DNA from: Streptomyces sp. JJ38
GTDB taxonomy: Bacteria; Actinomycetota; Actinomycetes; Streptomycetales; Streptomycetaceae
Direction of reading: 5' to 3'
Length of the DNA stretch: 64,000 nucleotides
NCBI RefSeq assembly: GCF_019303475.1
Contig: NZ_JABLSI010000005.1
Span: 62,001-126,000, forward strand
Shown piece after piece: positions 8,265 to 16,817 of the stretch. A program made the position numbers and the translations under genes. Positions within the stretch are counted from its first letter, which is position 1. Every line of letters starts with the position of its first letter. Under the pieces are notes generated by a model that saw only the letters and a program-made list of their open reading frames with translations, ran no database searches and had not been told where the DNA came from.

Positions 8265-8816
8265 TTATTCGGAGCGGGAAGCCGGGACGGCGCCGCCGCG
8301 CGGGCGCAGCGTCGCGGCGGCCAGGACGGCGGGGGTGACGATCAGGAGGACCCGCCGTGTCGTGGAGAGCCCGGGCTCGGGCGTGCGGCGACCGGCCTGC
8401 CTGTACGGCGGAGCCACGAGAGCGGCCTCGGCCTCCGGCTCGGGGCTGGGCTCCGGCGGGGGGCTGGGCTCCGGTTCCGGCTCGGGCGGGGGCTCCTGGG
8501 GAGGAGGCGGTGGCGGAGGAGCCGGTGGTGGTGGCGGTGGTGGCGGAGGCTCCGGGGGCGGAGGCGGAGGCGGCGGCGGTGGCGGGGGAGGTGCCACGGA
8601 GCGGCACAGGCTCTCGATGGACTCGCCAGCGCGCGCCCGCTCCATCAGCTCGTGTACGGACCGGTCACCCCCGGCGAACGCGCAGGAGTCTTGCGGCGGC
8701 GCGGCGTGTGCGGCGGCTCCGAGCGGGAGCGCCAGCACCGCTAAGGGCGCCGCCACCCGTGCGGCGTGCCTGAGACTTCCCATGGAGCGATCGTGCGCCG
8801 AGGGAGCCGGGGACAT
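8265..8816 (-). CDS. Secreted or anchored polyproline protein
   Basis: A 183-residue protein with a signal peptide (hydrophobic stretch VAAPLAVLALPLGAAAHA), a short globular segment with two cysteines (DSCAFAGGDRSVHELMERAR), and then about 55 residues that are nearly all Pro with some Glu, Ala and Ser. A hydrophobic helix (VLLIVTPAVLAAATL) and a basic tail close the protein, so it is probably anchored in the membrane with the proline rod spanning the wall. There is no LPxTG motif. An internal ATG at 8783 would also give a good signal peptide. The proline tract is a coding repeat that would be hard to translate without EF-P. Function unknown. Confidence 0.65.
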   Translation of the reverse strand: MSPAPSAHDRSMGSLRHAARVAAPLAVLALPLGAAAHAAPPQDSCAFAGGDRSVHELMERARAGESIESLCRSVAPPPPPPPPPPPPPEPPPPPPPPPAPPPPPPPQEPPPEPEPEPSPPPEPSPEPEAEAALVAPPYRQAGRRTPEPGLSTTRRVLLIVTPAVLAAATLRPRGGAVPASRSE

Positions 8817-8947
8817 GACTCCAGACGAGGCTGTTCGCCGGATCTGATGAATATCAGGAGAAGGGGGTTACGGCACCCATAGGCCGACGCTCTCCGCTTG
8901 GCCGGCCCGCCGTGGGCGACGAGCGTGCGCGGTGGCCGACGGGACGC

Positions 8948-9193
8948 CTACTCGTCGCGCCGCTTACGCCGCTTTCGGCCTGGCCTGCCACGGCTGAACA
9001 GCCAGCCGGCCGGAGGCTCGTCCGCCCGCCACGGCTCCGGCTCGGGGGGACTGCGCCGCCAGCGTTCCCGCAGCATCCGCGTCCTCGCGGCCGGTTCCTT
9101 CACGTCGGCGCTGCGGATGAAGTCCTCGTCGAGCTCCTGGGCGTCCCAGTCGTCTCCGCGGTCTTCGCCCCGCTCGTGCGGCTCGGGCTCCAC
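8948..9193 (-). CDS. Small charged hypothetical protein
   Basis: An 81-residue, highly charged soluble protein. It has an acidic start, a central LDEDFIRSADVKEPAARTRM segment, a Trp-containing WRADEPPAGWLFSRGR motif and a basic tail ending in KRRKRRDE. I recognise the pattern from conserved streptomycete hypotheticals but know no function. GTG at 9193 is preferred over the longer reading to 9334 because GGGAGG lies 5 bases ahead of it and the upstream residues look like translated intergenic DNA. It is divergent from the septum-formation-domain gene across 150 bases. Confidence 0.6.
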   Translation of the reverse strand: MEPEPHERGEDRGDDWDAQELDEDFIRSADVKEPAARTRMLRERWRRSPPEPEPWRADEPPAGWLFSRGRPGRKRRKRRDE

Positions 9194-9343
9194 GGTCGCC
9201 TCCCGTCCAGCGGTTGCGGCTTCCAATGTCCCTACAACGCCCGTGAGGGCCGGAACATTCCCATTGGCCGATATTATCCCCGGGCTCGGAGGAGGGCTGG
9301 GGTCCGGATACGTTCGGTGACGCAAGCATGACACAGTGACCGT

Positions 9344-10129
9344 ATGTCAATGCCGCAGCCCCCATCTCAGCCACCGCACAACCCTTACTCCGGCGGTGGG
9401 TTCGGTCCGCCGACCGGTTTCGGGCCTCCGACGGCGCCGGGCGGGTGGCCGCCCCCGCCTCCGCCGCCGGGCGGTGGCCGGCGGACCCGGGTGCTCGTCG
9501 TGACCGTCGTGGTCGCTGTCGTGGTCGTGGGTGCGCTGATCGCCGGGGGTGTCCTCCTGCTGACCGGGGATGACGGGGAGAACGAGGCCCGGCCGGACCC
9601 CTCCTTCTCCGGGTCCGTCGCCACGGGGCCGTCCGAGTCCGACGACCCGCGGCCGAGCCCGTCCGAGGATCCCACCGAGACGCCGAGCGACGACCCGTAC
9701 GACCCCTACGAGACGCCTTCCGGGGACCCGGACGCATCGCCGTCCGGGCTCGACTGGGAGTCGATCATGCCCAGTCCGACCGACAACATGTACATGCCCT
9801 TCCAGCTCGATCCCGGCGACTGCTTCGACCAGGCGGACAAGAAGGGCTTCAACGAGAAGGCATCCTGTGACGCGCCGCACGACGGTGAGGTCATCCACCA
9901 GGCGAAACTCCCCGAAGAGGGTATGGACACCGACAAGGAGATCGAGGCCGAGGCGCAGGACCTGTGCGACGCGAAGTGGCGCGAGGTCGGCCGGCGGCAG
10001 CCCTCGACCGCCGGGCTGAAGACGTATGCGCAGTTCCCGAGCAAGAGCGGGTTCACGCTGGGCATGCGGACGGTCACCTGCAGCTTGCTCGCGGGGGACG
10101 GCGACAAGCTCGACGGCCCCCTGGAATAA
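9344..10129 (+). CDS. Membrane-anchored protein with septum-formation-like domain
   Basis: The 261-residue protein has a Pro/Gly-rich cytoplasmic N-terminus (1-45), one transmembrane helix (VLVVTVVVAVVVVGALIAGG, about 50-70), a disordered Ser/Pro/Asp linker (about 80-140), and a C-terminal extracytoplasmic domain starting at LDPGDCFDQ. That domain has the spaced cysteines and the CDAPHDGEVIHQA signature of the septum-formation family (PF13845), with further cysteines at DLCDAKW and TVTCSLL likely to form disulfides. Such proteins are common in streptomycetes but not biochemically understood. Confidence 0.8.
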   Translation: MSMPQPPSQPPHNPYSGGGFGPPTGFGPPTAPGGWPPPPPPPGGGRRTRVLVVTVVVAVVVVGALIAGGVLLLTGDDGENEARPDPSFSGSVATGPSESDDPRPSPSEDPTETPSDDPYDPYETPSGDPDASPSGLDWESIMPSPTDNMYMPFQLDPGDCFDQADKKGFNEKASCDAPHDGEVIHQAKLPEEGMDTDKEIEAEAQDLCDAKWREVGRRQPSTAGLKTYAQFPSKSGFTLGMRTVTCSLLAGDGDKLDGPLE

Positions 10130-10331
10130 GCGCAGTCCGGAGGCTTTGTCACCGCATCAGCTGACGGGGTGTCAATTTCCCTGTCAAAACCGGTACGAGA
10201 AGCAACATCTGTCGTTCATGCGAGGGAAGACCTCGTCATCTTTGGCATGGACACTTCTCGAACGGGTTGTGCGCTGCTACGACAGTTGTCACAGGCGTTC
10301 CTCCATGTCCCACCCCCACACGGGAGGTTCT

Positions 10332-11129
10332 GTGAGACTGTCCAGATTCGCGTCCGTCGCCACCGCGGTGGCCGCCCTCGCCGCACTCACCGGTCTGACG
10401 GGCGCCACCGCGGCGGCGCAGGAAGCCGCGGCCGTCAACTACGTCGCGCTCGGCGACTCCTACTCGTCCGGAGTGGGAGCCGGCAACTACGAGGGCGGTG
10501 ACTGCAAGCGCAGTACGCGTGCCTACCCCCAGCTCTGGCGCAGCGCCAACTCCCCCTCGTCCTTCGACTTCACCGCCTGTTCGGGCGCCCGGACCAACGA
10601 CGTCATCAACAACCAGCTCGGCCCGCTCGACGCCGCCACCACCCTGGTGAGCATCTCCATCGGCGGCAACGACGCGGGCTTCGCCGACGCCATGACCACC
10701 TGTGTGCTCCAGGGTGAGAGCGCCTGCCTCGCGCGCGTCGAGGAGGCCCGCGCCTACATCAGCCAGACCCTGCCCGGCCGGCTCGACGCCGCCTACGACG
10801 CGATCCGGGCCCACGCGCCCAACGCCCACGTCGTCGTGCTCGGCTACCCGCGCATGTACCAGCTCAACGGGAGCTGCTGGTTCGGCATCAGCGAGCGCTC
10901 CCGGGCGGCCATCAACGCGGCCGCGGACGACCTGCACGACGTGACGAGCAAGCGCGCGGCCGACCACGGCTTCACCTACGGTGACGTCCGCGGTGCCTTC
11001 ACCGGGCACGAGATCTGCTCCGGCGACGCGTGGCTGCACAGTACGACCTGGCCCATCAGCGACTCCTACCACCCGACGGCCGAAGGCCAGTCCAGCGGCT
11101 ACTACCCCGTGCTGGAAGGCCTGGCCTGA
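10332..11129 (+). CDS. Secreted SGNH/GDSL lipase-esterase
   Basis: A 265-residue exported hydrolase. The GTG at 10332 follows GGGAGG at a 4-base spacing and opens a Sec signal peptide that ends near GATAAAQEA. The SGNH blocks are all present: YVALGDSYSSGVGAG (nucleophile Ser), SGARTNDV (Gly), SIGGNDAGF (Asn) and the final DSYHPTAEGQ (Asp/His). Six cysteines fit three disulfides. It closely resembles, from memory, the extracellular GDSL lipase of S. rimosus. A perfect 17-base-pair hairpin follows as terminator. It probably releases fatty acids from lipids or esters outside the cell. Confidence 0.92.
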   Translation: MRLSRFASVATAVAALAALTGLTGATAAAQEAAAVNYVALGDSYSSGVGAGNYEGGDCKRSTRAYPQLWRSANSPSSFDFTACSGARTNDVINNQLGPLDAATTLVSISIGGNDAGFADAMTTCVLQGESACLARVEEARAYISQTLPGRLDAAYDAIRAHAPNAHVVVLGYPRMYQLNGSCWFGISERSRAAINAAADDLHDVTSKRAADHGFTYGDVRGAFTGHEICSGDAWLHSTTWPISDSYHPTAEGQSSGYYPVLEGLA

Positions 11130-11150
11130 TCCACACCCCGCCCGACCGCG

Positions 11151-11192
11151 ACGCGGTACGGCCGCCGCCGACAGCCGGCGGCCGTACCGCGT
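11151..11192. terminator. Strong hairpin between convergent genes
   Basis: Two perfectly complementary 17-base arms (11151-11167 and 11176-11192) with an 8-base loop. It lies 22 bases after the lipase stop and 35 bases beyond the end of the convergent SWIM gene, so it can end transcription from both sides. There is no U-tract, as is usual in streptomycetes. Confidence 0.85.
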
Positions 11193-11226
11193 TCGCGCGC
11201 TGACGCGCCGACACGCCGGCGCACCG

Positions 11227-12183
11227 TCACGCGAGTGCGCCGTCGGCGTCGGGCAGCACGGGGGCCAGCCGGTGCAGGATCCGCTCCCCGGGGCGGGCGG
11301 CGGCCAGGCGTCGGGCATCCTGCCCCAGTGTCGGCTCCGGGGGCGTCGGCATGTCGGCGTGCCGCGGGTCCAGGGCTTCCGCAAGGGCCAGCCGGGCCCG
11401 CCCCGCCGCCTGGGCGGCCAGGAATTCCAGTGCCTCCGTGTCGATGCCATCGCCCGGTGGCGTACTCCCGCCCCACCGGATCGGCGGCCCCGCCTCGCCC
11501 GCCGGCGGCTCCGGCGGTGTCCCCGGCAGCGGTGGGACGGCGGTGGCGTAGACCTGAGCGGCCGGGGTCCCCCTCACGTCCTCGGCGGTGGAGCCCGCGG
11601 CGGCGCGGACGGCCACGCGGTGCTGGAGACTCGCCACCAGCTCCTGCTCCGCGCGCCCGCGCAGCAGGAGCAGCAGGAACGGTTCCCCGTCGAGCAGCCG
11701 CGCCCAGTGGTAGCCGAGCGCCGCGGAGTGCGGGCAGTGGTCCCAGGCCCCGCACTCACAGGTCGGTTCCAGTTCGCCGATCCCCGGCAGCACGTCGACG
11801 CCCGCCGCCTCGGCGTCCTGGGCCAGCGTGGTGGGCAGATCCCGGTCCAGCAGCGCGGCGACGTGGCCGGCCTCGGCGCTGATCACATCCACCAGCCGGT
11901 CCCAGGTGTGCCCGTCGAACGCCGGGAGCTGGATGTCGCAGCGGTGACCGGTCCCGTCCCGGCCCTGGACGACGGCTGTGATGCGCCCGGGGCGCACCGA
12001 GACGGCGCCGACGGCTCCGGCCCGCGCCAGTCGCCGTCCGGCCCTGAGGTGCTCCGGCTCCAGCGCCGCGTCCTCGAGCGCCGCCAGCCAGCGCACACCC
12101 CACCAGGTGGCCGCTGACCGTCGGCCCCGGGCCGGTGGCGGGGCGCTCAGTACGCGTTCGAATCCCTCGGTCGGTGTGCTCAT
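11227..12183 (-). CDS. SWIM zinc-finger protein
   Basis: A 318-residue protein containing a SWIM zinc finger C-x-C-x5-C-x-H with C142, C144, C150 and H152 (CECGAWDHCPH). SWIM fingers bind DNA or protein. The ATG overlaps the stop of the SNF2 gene (ATGA), so the two products are made together and likely work as one chromatin- or DNA-remodelling unit. The C-terminal third is Pro/Gly-rich and then helical. The open frame extends far upstream, but that part is a shadow of the SNF2 gene. Confidence 0.85.
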   Translation of the reverse strand: MSTPTEGFERVLSAPPPARGRRSAATWWGVRWLAALEDAALEPEHLRAGRRLARAGAVGAVSVRPGRITAVVQGRDGTGHRCDIQLPAFDGHTWDRLVDVISAEAGHVAALLDRDLPTTLAQDAEAAGVDVLPGIGELEPTCECGAWDHCPHSAALGYHWARLLDGEPFLLLLLRGRAEQELVASLQHRVAVRAAAGSTAEDVRGTPAAQVYATAVPPLPGTPPEPPAGEAGPPIRWGGSTPPGDGIDTEALEFLAAQAAGRARLALAEALDPRHADMPTPPEPTLGQDARRLAAARPGERILHRLAPVLPDADGALA

Positions 12184-15095
12184 ACGCCACTCCCACGCAG
12201 CTCGATGAGATCGGCCAGCTCGGTGTCGCTCAGCTCGGTGAGCGCGGCCTCGCCCGCGCTCAGCACGGAGTCGGCCAGCGCCTGCTTCCGGGCGAGGAGT
12301 TCGGCGATGCGGTCCTCGATCGTGCCCTCGGCGATGAGCCGGTGCACCTGGACGGGGCGGGTCTGCCCGATGCGGTGGGCCCGGTCGGTGGCCTGCATCT
12401 CGACGGCCGGATTCCACCAGCGGTCGAAGTGCACGACGTGCTCGGCCCGGGTCAGGTTCAGCCCCGTGCCCGCTGCCTTGAGCGACAGCAGGAAGACCGG
12501 CACCTCCCCGGCCTGGAAACGGCGGACCATCTCCTCCCGCCGGCCCACCGGCGTGCCGCCGTGCAGCAGCATCACCGGCACGCCACGGGCCGTCAGATGA
12601 GCCTCCAGCAGGCGCGCGAGCTGCACGTACTGGGTGAAGACGAGTGTCGCCGCGCCCTCCGCGAGGAGGGTGTCGAGGAGTTCGTCGAACAACTCGAGCT
12701 TGCCCGAACGCCCGGCGAGCCGCGGCCGTCCTCCGCCCGACGGTGCCGGCTCCTCCTTGAGGTACTGAGCGGGATGGTTGCAGATCTGCTTCAACGAGGT
12801 CAGCAGCTTCACCACCAGCCCCCGCCGGGCCATGCCCTCGCTGCCCGAGACGGCGGCCAGCCCCTCCCGCACCACCGCCTCGTACAGCCCCGCCTGCTCG
12901 GCGGTGAGCGACACCGGGCGGTCCGTCTCCGTCTTGCGGGGCAGCTCTGGCGCGATACCGGGGTCCGTCTTCCTGCGGCGCAGCAGGAAGGGGCGGATCA
13001 GCCGGCCCAGGGCCTCGGCCGCCGCCGGGTCGCGGCCCGCCTCGACGACGTCGGCGAACCGGCGGCGGAAGGACGGGAGGGTCCCGAGGACGCCCGGGGT
13101 CGTCCAGTCCACAAGGGCCCACAGCTCGGAGAGGTTGTTCTCCACCGGTGTGCCGGACAGCGCCACCCGCGCGGCCGACGGCAGGGTCCGCAGCGCCCGC
13201 GCCGTCGCGGAGGACGGGTTCTTCACGTGCTGGGCCTCGTCGGCGACGACGAGGCCCCAGCCGGTCTCGGCCAGCTCACTCGCGTCCCGCCGCATGGTGG
13301 CGTAGGTGGTCAGCACGAACTCGCCGTCGGCCACAGCCTCCAGCTCCCTCCCGCTGCCGTGGTAGCGGCGCACGGGGCTGCCCGGAGCGAACCGCTCGAT
13401 CTCCCGCTGCCAGTTCCCGAGCAGCGAGGCCGGGCAGACGACCAGTGTCGGTCCCTCCGCGCCCGGCACGGACCGGCGGTGCAGATGCAGGGCGATGACC
13501 GTCACCGTCTTGCCGAGGCCCATGTCGTCCGCCAGGCAGGCGCCGAGCCCGAGCGAGGTCATGCGGTGCAGCCAGTTGAAGCCGCGGAGCTGGTAGTCGC
13601 GCAGCGTGGCTGCGAGCGCGGCGGGCTGCGGCACCGGTTCCGGCACGGGGCCGTGGCCCGGAGCGCCGGACTCCGGGTCGGCCAGCCGGGCGCGCAGCTC
13701 CTCCAGCGCGCCCTCGGCCCGCACCTCCACCCGTTCCCCGGACTCCTCCACCGAGCCCGCCAGCGCGCTGCCCAGCGCCTCCCCGCCGGTCATCGTGCGC
13801 CCCTTGCGGTCCCGGGCACGCCGCAGCTCGTCGACGTCCAGCAGCACCCACTGGTCGCGCAGCCGCACCAGGGGCCGCCGTGACTCCGCCAGAGCGTTCA
13901 GCTCCGCGGCGGTGAGCTCCTGGTCGCCCACGGCGACACGCCAGGTGAACTCGAAGAGCGCGCCCGGTGACAGTGGCGACACGCCGCCGACCGGGGTTCC
14001 GCGCTCCGGCGGCGCGCCGATCACCGCCCGGGCGGAGAGCGACCGCACGAGCTCCCGGGGCCAGTGCACCTCCATGCCGGCCGCCGCCAGTGCCCGCCCG
14101 GTGGCGGGGGAGAGCAGCGAGGTGACGTCCTCGTCGGCCAGTTCGACGCGGTCCGGCACCGCGGCGTGGAGCAGCGGGCGGAGGGGTTCCCACGCGGCAG
14201 CGGCCTTGCGCAGCGTCAACAGCGCGTCGGTACGCGCCCGTGGGCCGAAACCGGCCGCGGCGGGAGCGCCCGCCCACAGCTCGGCCGCGTCGGCGACGGC
14301 GGTGGGGCCCGCCAGGCTGTGGACCTGCAACACCGCGCGGAACCGGGCGTCCTGTGCGCCGTCCCCGCCGAGGCCCGGTACCTCCACGCGCAGCGACAGC
14401 CGCACTCCCGCGTCCTGTCCCGCGGCGATCTCCTCGGCCCAGGCCCGTCGGCCGGGCAGCCGCTGCGGCTCGCGGGCGGCGAACGCCCGGCCACCGGCCG
14501 CCAGCGCGGCGGCGGGGGAGCGCGGGAGCCCGTCCGCCACGGCGTTCACGAAGGCGCGCAGCAGTGGCTCCGGATCCGGGAGCCGGGGCGGCTCGCCGCC
14601 GGGCAGCGGGACGGCGCGGGCGTGCGGCGGCATGGCGTCGGCCAGCTCCCGCAGGCGGTCGACGTCGGCCGGGTCCAGCGGGCCCAGCCGCCAGGCGTCG
14701 TGGTCGGCCGGGGTGAGACCCGGCAGGAGCCGCCCGCGGGCCGCCAGCTGCAGGGCCAGCAGCGCCGCGGCGCCCCAGAAGGCCGCGGACGGTTCGGTGC
14801 CGGGCGTCGAGGCGGCGGCTCGGGCCCGGGTGAGGACGGGCAGGGCCTCGGCCACGGAGAGCCGGAGTCCCGGGACCGTCCGCAGCCCGACGCCACCGTC
14901 CTCACCGGGGAGCGCGACGGTCAGCTCCGCGGGCTCACCGAGAGGGGGGACCGCGGTGTCGTACGGCGGCGTCCCGTCCAAACGCCAGAAGGCGACGGTG
15001 GAGAGCCGGGGCGGGTCGGCGGGCTCGACGACGGCGGCGCACCCGCTCAGTGTGGAGATCCGGGACCGCGCGTTGACGGAGTGGGCGGAGCTCAC
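12180..15095 (-). CDS. SNF2-family DEAD/DEAH ATPase
   Basis: A 971-residue SNF2/Rad54-type ATPase with a long N-terminal domain (about 1-490). The SNF2 core follows: LRDYQLRGFNWL, Walker A ADDMGLGKT near residue 525, VVADEAQHVKNP near 620, SGTPVENNLSELWAL, and the C-terminal helicase lobe with HFDRWWNPAVEMQATDRAHR and GQTRPVQVHRL near 905. Such enzymes move double-stranded DNA rather than unwind it. GTG at 15095 with TGAGGA five bases ahead is preferred to a TTG four codons upstream. It is coupled to the SWIM gene, a pair conserved in actinobacteria. Confidence 0.9.
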   Translation of the reverse strand: MSSAHSVNARSRISTLSGCAAVVEPADPPRLSTVAFWRLDGTPPYDTAVPPLGEPAELTVALPGEDGGVGLRTVPGLRLSVAEALPVLTRARAAASTPGTEPSAAFWGAAALLALQLAARGRLLPGLTPADHDAWRLGPLDPADVDRLRELADAMPPHARAVPLPGGEPPRLPDPEPLLRAFVNAVADGLPRSPAAALAAGGRAFAAREPQRLPGRRAWAEEIAAGQDAGVRLSLRVEVPGLGGDGAQDARFRAVLQVHSLAGPTAVADAAELWAGAPAAAGFGPRARTDALLTLRKAAAAWEPLRPLLHAAVPDRVELADEDVTSLLSPATGRALAAAGMEVHWPRELVRSLSARAVIGAPPERGTPVGGVSPLSPGALFEFTWRVAVGDQELTAAELNALAESRRPLVRLRDQWVLLDVDELRRARDRKGRTMTGGEALGSALAGSVEESGERVEVRAEGALEELRARLADPESGAPGHGPVPEPVPQPAALAATLRDYQLRGFNWLHRMTSLGLGACLADDMGLGKTVTVIALHLHRRSVPGAEGPTLVVCPASLLGNWQREIERFAPGSPVRRYHGSGRELEAVADGEFVLTTYATMRRDASELAETGWGLVVADEAQHVKNPSSATARALRTLPSAARVALSGTPVENNLSELWALVDWTTPGVLGTLPSFRRRFADVVEAGRDPAAAEALGRLIRPFLLRRRKTDPGIAPELPRKTETDRPVSLTAEQAGLYEAVVREGLAAVSGSEGMARRGLVVKLLTSLKQICNHPAQYLKEEPAPSGGGRPRLAGRSGKLELFDELLDTLLAEGAATLVFTQYVQLARLLEAHLTARGVPVMLLHGGTPVGRREEMVRRFQAGEVPVFLLSLKAAGTGLNLTRAEHVVHFDRWWNPAVEMQATDRAHRIGQTRPVQVHRLIAEGTIEDRIAELLARKQALADSVLSAGEAALTELSDTELADLIELRGSGV

Positions 15096-15278
15096 ATGAT
15101 TCCTCAAATTTGACTACCAGGGGAGCGGTCGAGGCTACAGCACGCTCGCGATGAGTGGAAGGCGCAGCCGGATGGGCACAGTCGCATAGGGGCGGATGGA
15201 ACGTCGGGAGGCTGGATGGCGTTCTAGTAGACGGGCGGACCGGCCGTACCGGCCGCCCGCGCTGAGGAGGCGAAGAGA

Positions 15279-15461
15279 ATGAGCACACCAGCGAAGATCG
15301 CCGTGGGCGGAGTGGCCGTCGGCCTGCTGCTGTTGATCTGGCTCCCCCTGTGGGCTGTGGTGCTGATCGTGTTCGGGGTGCCCGCGGTCGCCTACCTGGC
15401 GCTCGACCCCTCGCAGCGGCGCCGCCTGCGGCGCGTCACGCGCCGGGAGCTGGGCCGGTAG
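15279..15461 (+). CDS. Small two-helix membrane protein
   Basis: Sixty residues: two adjoining hydrophobic segments (IAVGGVAVGLLLLIWLP and WAVVLIVFGVPAVAYLAL) separated by a short turn, then a strongly basic tail (SQRRRLRRVTRRELGR). ATG 8 bases after GGAGG. It sits alone between the divergent SNF2 gene and a convergent methyltransferase. Streptomycetes carry many such peptides; the function is unknown. Confidence 0.7.
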   Translation: MSTPAKIAVGGVAVGLLLLIWLPLWAVVLIVFGVPAVAYLALDPSQRRRLRRVTRRELGR

Positions 15462-15582
15462 CCCCGCGCGGTCTCGGCTCGACCTGGGGAAGGTCGGCAC
15501 CGGGAAGCGCGGCACCGCACGGGCGAGCACGCCCCGGACGAGCACACGCCAGGTCGGCACGCACCGGGTGAGCGGGTGCGGT

Positions 15583-16182
15583 TCAGCGCCGGACGGCGAG
15601 CGCGAGGAAGCGGTCTTTCTCGTCCACGTAGGACGTCAGAACCCACCCCGTGGCCGCCAGCAAGCGGCGCAGCACCGGCTCTGCCCGCAGGTCGTCCGCG
15701 CTGAGCGTCCTGCCGTGGCGGGCGGCCAGAGCGGCGCGGCCGAGCGGATGGAACAGCGCCAGCAGGCCCCCCGGCTCCGTGACCCGCGCCAGCTCGGACA
15801 TCCCCGCCTCGGGATCGGGGAGGTGGGTGAGCAGCCCGGCGGCGAACACGGCGCGCACGGCCGCGTTCCGCAGCGGCAGCCTCGCGGCGTCGGCCATGAC
15901 CAGCGCGGCGTCCCGGCCGCGCCCTGCCCGGTCCGCTTCGTGCAGCATCGCCCAGGTGAGGTCGGCTCCGAGTACGACGCCCCGCGCCCCGACCGCGTCC
16001 CGCAGCAGCGGTAGCGCCCGGCCCGTGCCGCAGCCGGCGTCGAGCACCCGGTCGCCCGGGCGGAGCGCCATCGCGTCCACCGCGCCCGCGTACGCGGGCC
16101 CGTCGTCCGGGAAGCGCGCGTCCCATGCCGCCGCACGTTCAGTGAAGAACGCCTGAACCGAAGAACGATCGTGCTGCGTCAT
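15583..16182 (-). CDS. Class I SAM-dependent methyltransferase
   Basis: A 199-residue UbiE/COQ5-like methyltransferase. Motif I is VLDAGCGTGRALPLL near residue 46, then VLGADLTWAMLHEA, ADAARLPLRNAAVRAVFAAG, and LARVTEPGGLLALFHPLGR. The substrate cannot be told. The ATG at 16182 is chosen; another in-frame ATG lies 18 bases upstream and neither has a strong ribosome site. It is divergent from the roadblock gene. Confidence 0.8.
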   Translation of the reverse strand: MTQHDRSSVQAFFTERAAAWDARFPDDGPAYAGAVDAMALRPGDRVLDAGCGTGRALPLLRDAVGARGVVLGADLTWAMLHEADRAGRGRDAALVMADAARLPLRNAAVRAVFAAGLLTHLPDPEAGMSELARVTEPGGLLALFHPLGRAALAARHGRTLSADDLRAEPVLRRLLAATGWVLTSYVDEKDRFLALAVRR

Positions 16183-16272
16183 GCCTTCATGATCCCCCAT
16201 TCCGCCGGGGGCATACGGTGTTGGGCCCACATCCGGGGTGGGTAGGGGTGCCACGACGAAGGGGGTAGGGGA

Positions 16273-16665
16273 ATGGCGCTGAGCACACAGCTCGACTGGC
16301 TGTTGGAAGACCTCACCCAGCGGATGCCGACGGTTCGGCACGCGCTGGTGTTGTCCACGGACGGTCTGGTGACGGGGGCCAGCCGGGCGATCCCACGGGG
16401 GGACGCGGACCGCCTCGCGGCACTGGCCTCCGGCCTGCACAGCCTGGCCAAGGGCGCGGGGCGGCACTTCACCGCGGGTCAGGCCCGGCAGACGGTGGTC
16501 GAGTTCGACGACGGCGTCCTCTTCGTGACCGCCGCGGGGCACGGAAGCTGCCTGTGCGTGCTCGCCACCGCACAGGCCGACGTCGGTCATGTGGCCTACG
16601 AGATGACGTTGCTCGTGAGACGGGTCGGGGAGCACCTGGCGGTGGCCGAGCGCGGCCGCCGCTGA
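16273..16665 (+). CDS. Roadblock/LC7-domain protein
   Basis: A 130-residue single roadblock/LC7 domain: LDWLLEDLTQRMPTVRHALV, LSTDGLVTGASRAI, and a core with EFDDGVLFVTAAGHGSCLCV. In streptomycetes these proteins (CvnB type) are the second gene of conservons, with a membrane histidine kinase, DUF742 and a small GTPase. None of those partners is adjacent here, so this is an orphan copy. It probably binds a small GTPase or kinase encoded elsewhere. A purine-rich GGGGGTAGGGGA precedes the ATG. Confidence 0.85.
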   Translation: MALSTQLDWLLEDLTQRMPTVRHALVLSTDGLVTGASRAIPRGDADRLAALASGLHSLAKGAGRHFTAGQARQTVVEFDDGVLFVTAAGHGSCLCVLATAQADVGHVAYEMTLLVRRVGEHLAVAERGRR

Positions 16666-16817
16666 GCCGGCGCCCGGTGATCCGCGTGGTGGGCCGAGCC
16701 GGGGTTGACCCAGGCTGATCAGGGCTTTCGCCGGGTTGTCCACAGGGCGCAACGGGGGGCGACGCCAGGGTCTACGGTCGTGACACACAGTGATCGGCCA
16801 AGCTACGGGGAGGACCC

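Noticed and set aside
7318..8847. Long plus-strand frame ending in a glycine tract
   Set aside because: The glycine run is the antisense of the polyproline repeat; the frame also lies opposite the DUF4239 gene, which has clear membrane helices.
8834..8947. Possible extension of neighbouring genes or another small gene
   Set aside because: No ribosome site or codon bias; treated as plain intergenic DNA.
12135..13883. Plus-strand frame of 582 residues opposite the SNF2 gene
   Set aside because: The minus strand carries complete SNF2 motifs; the plus frame has none.
15505..15582. Partial inverted repeats after the small membrane protein gene
   Set aside because: Arms are short (CGCACC/GGGTGCG) and poorly placed; not distinct enough from GC-rich background to call a terminator.
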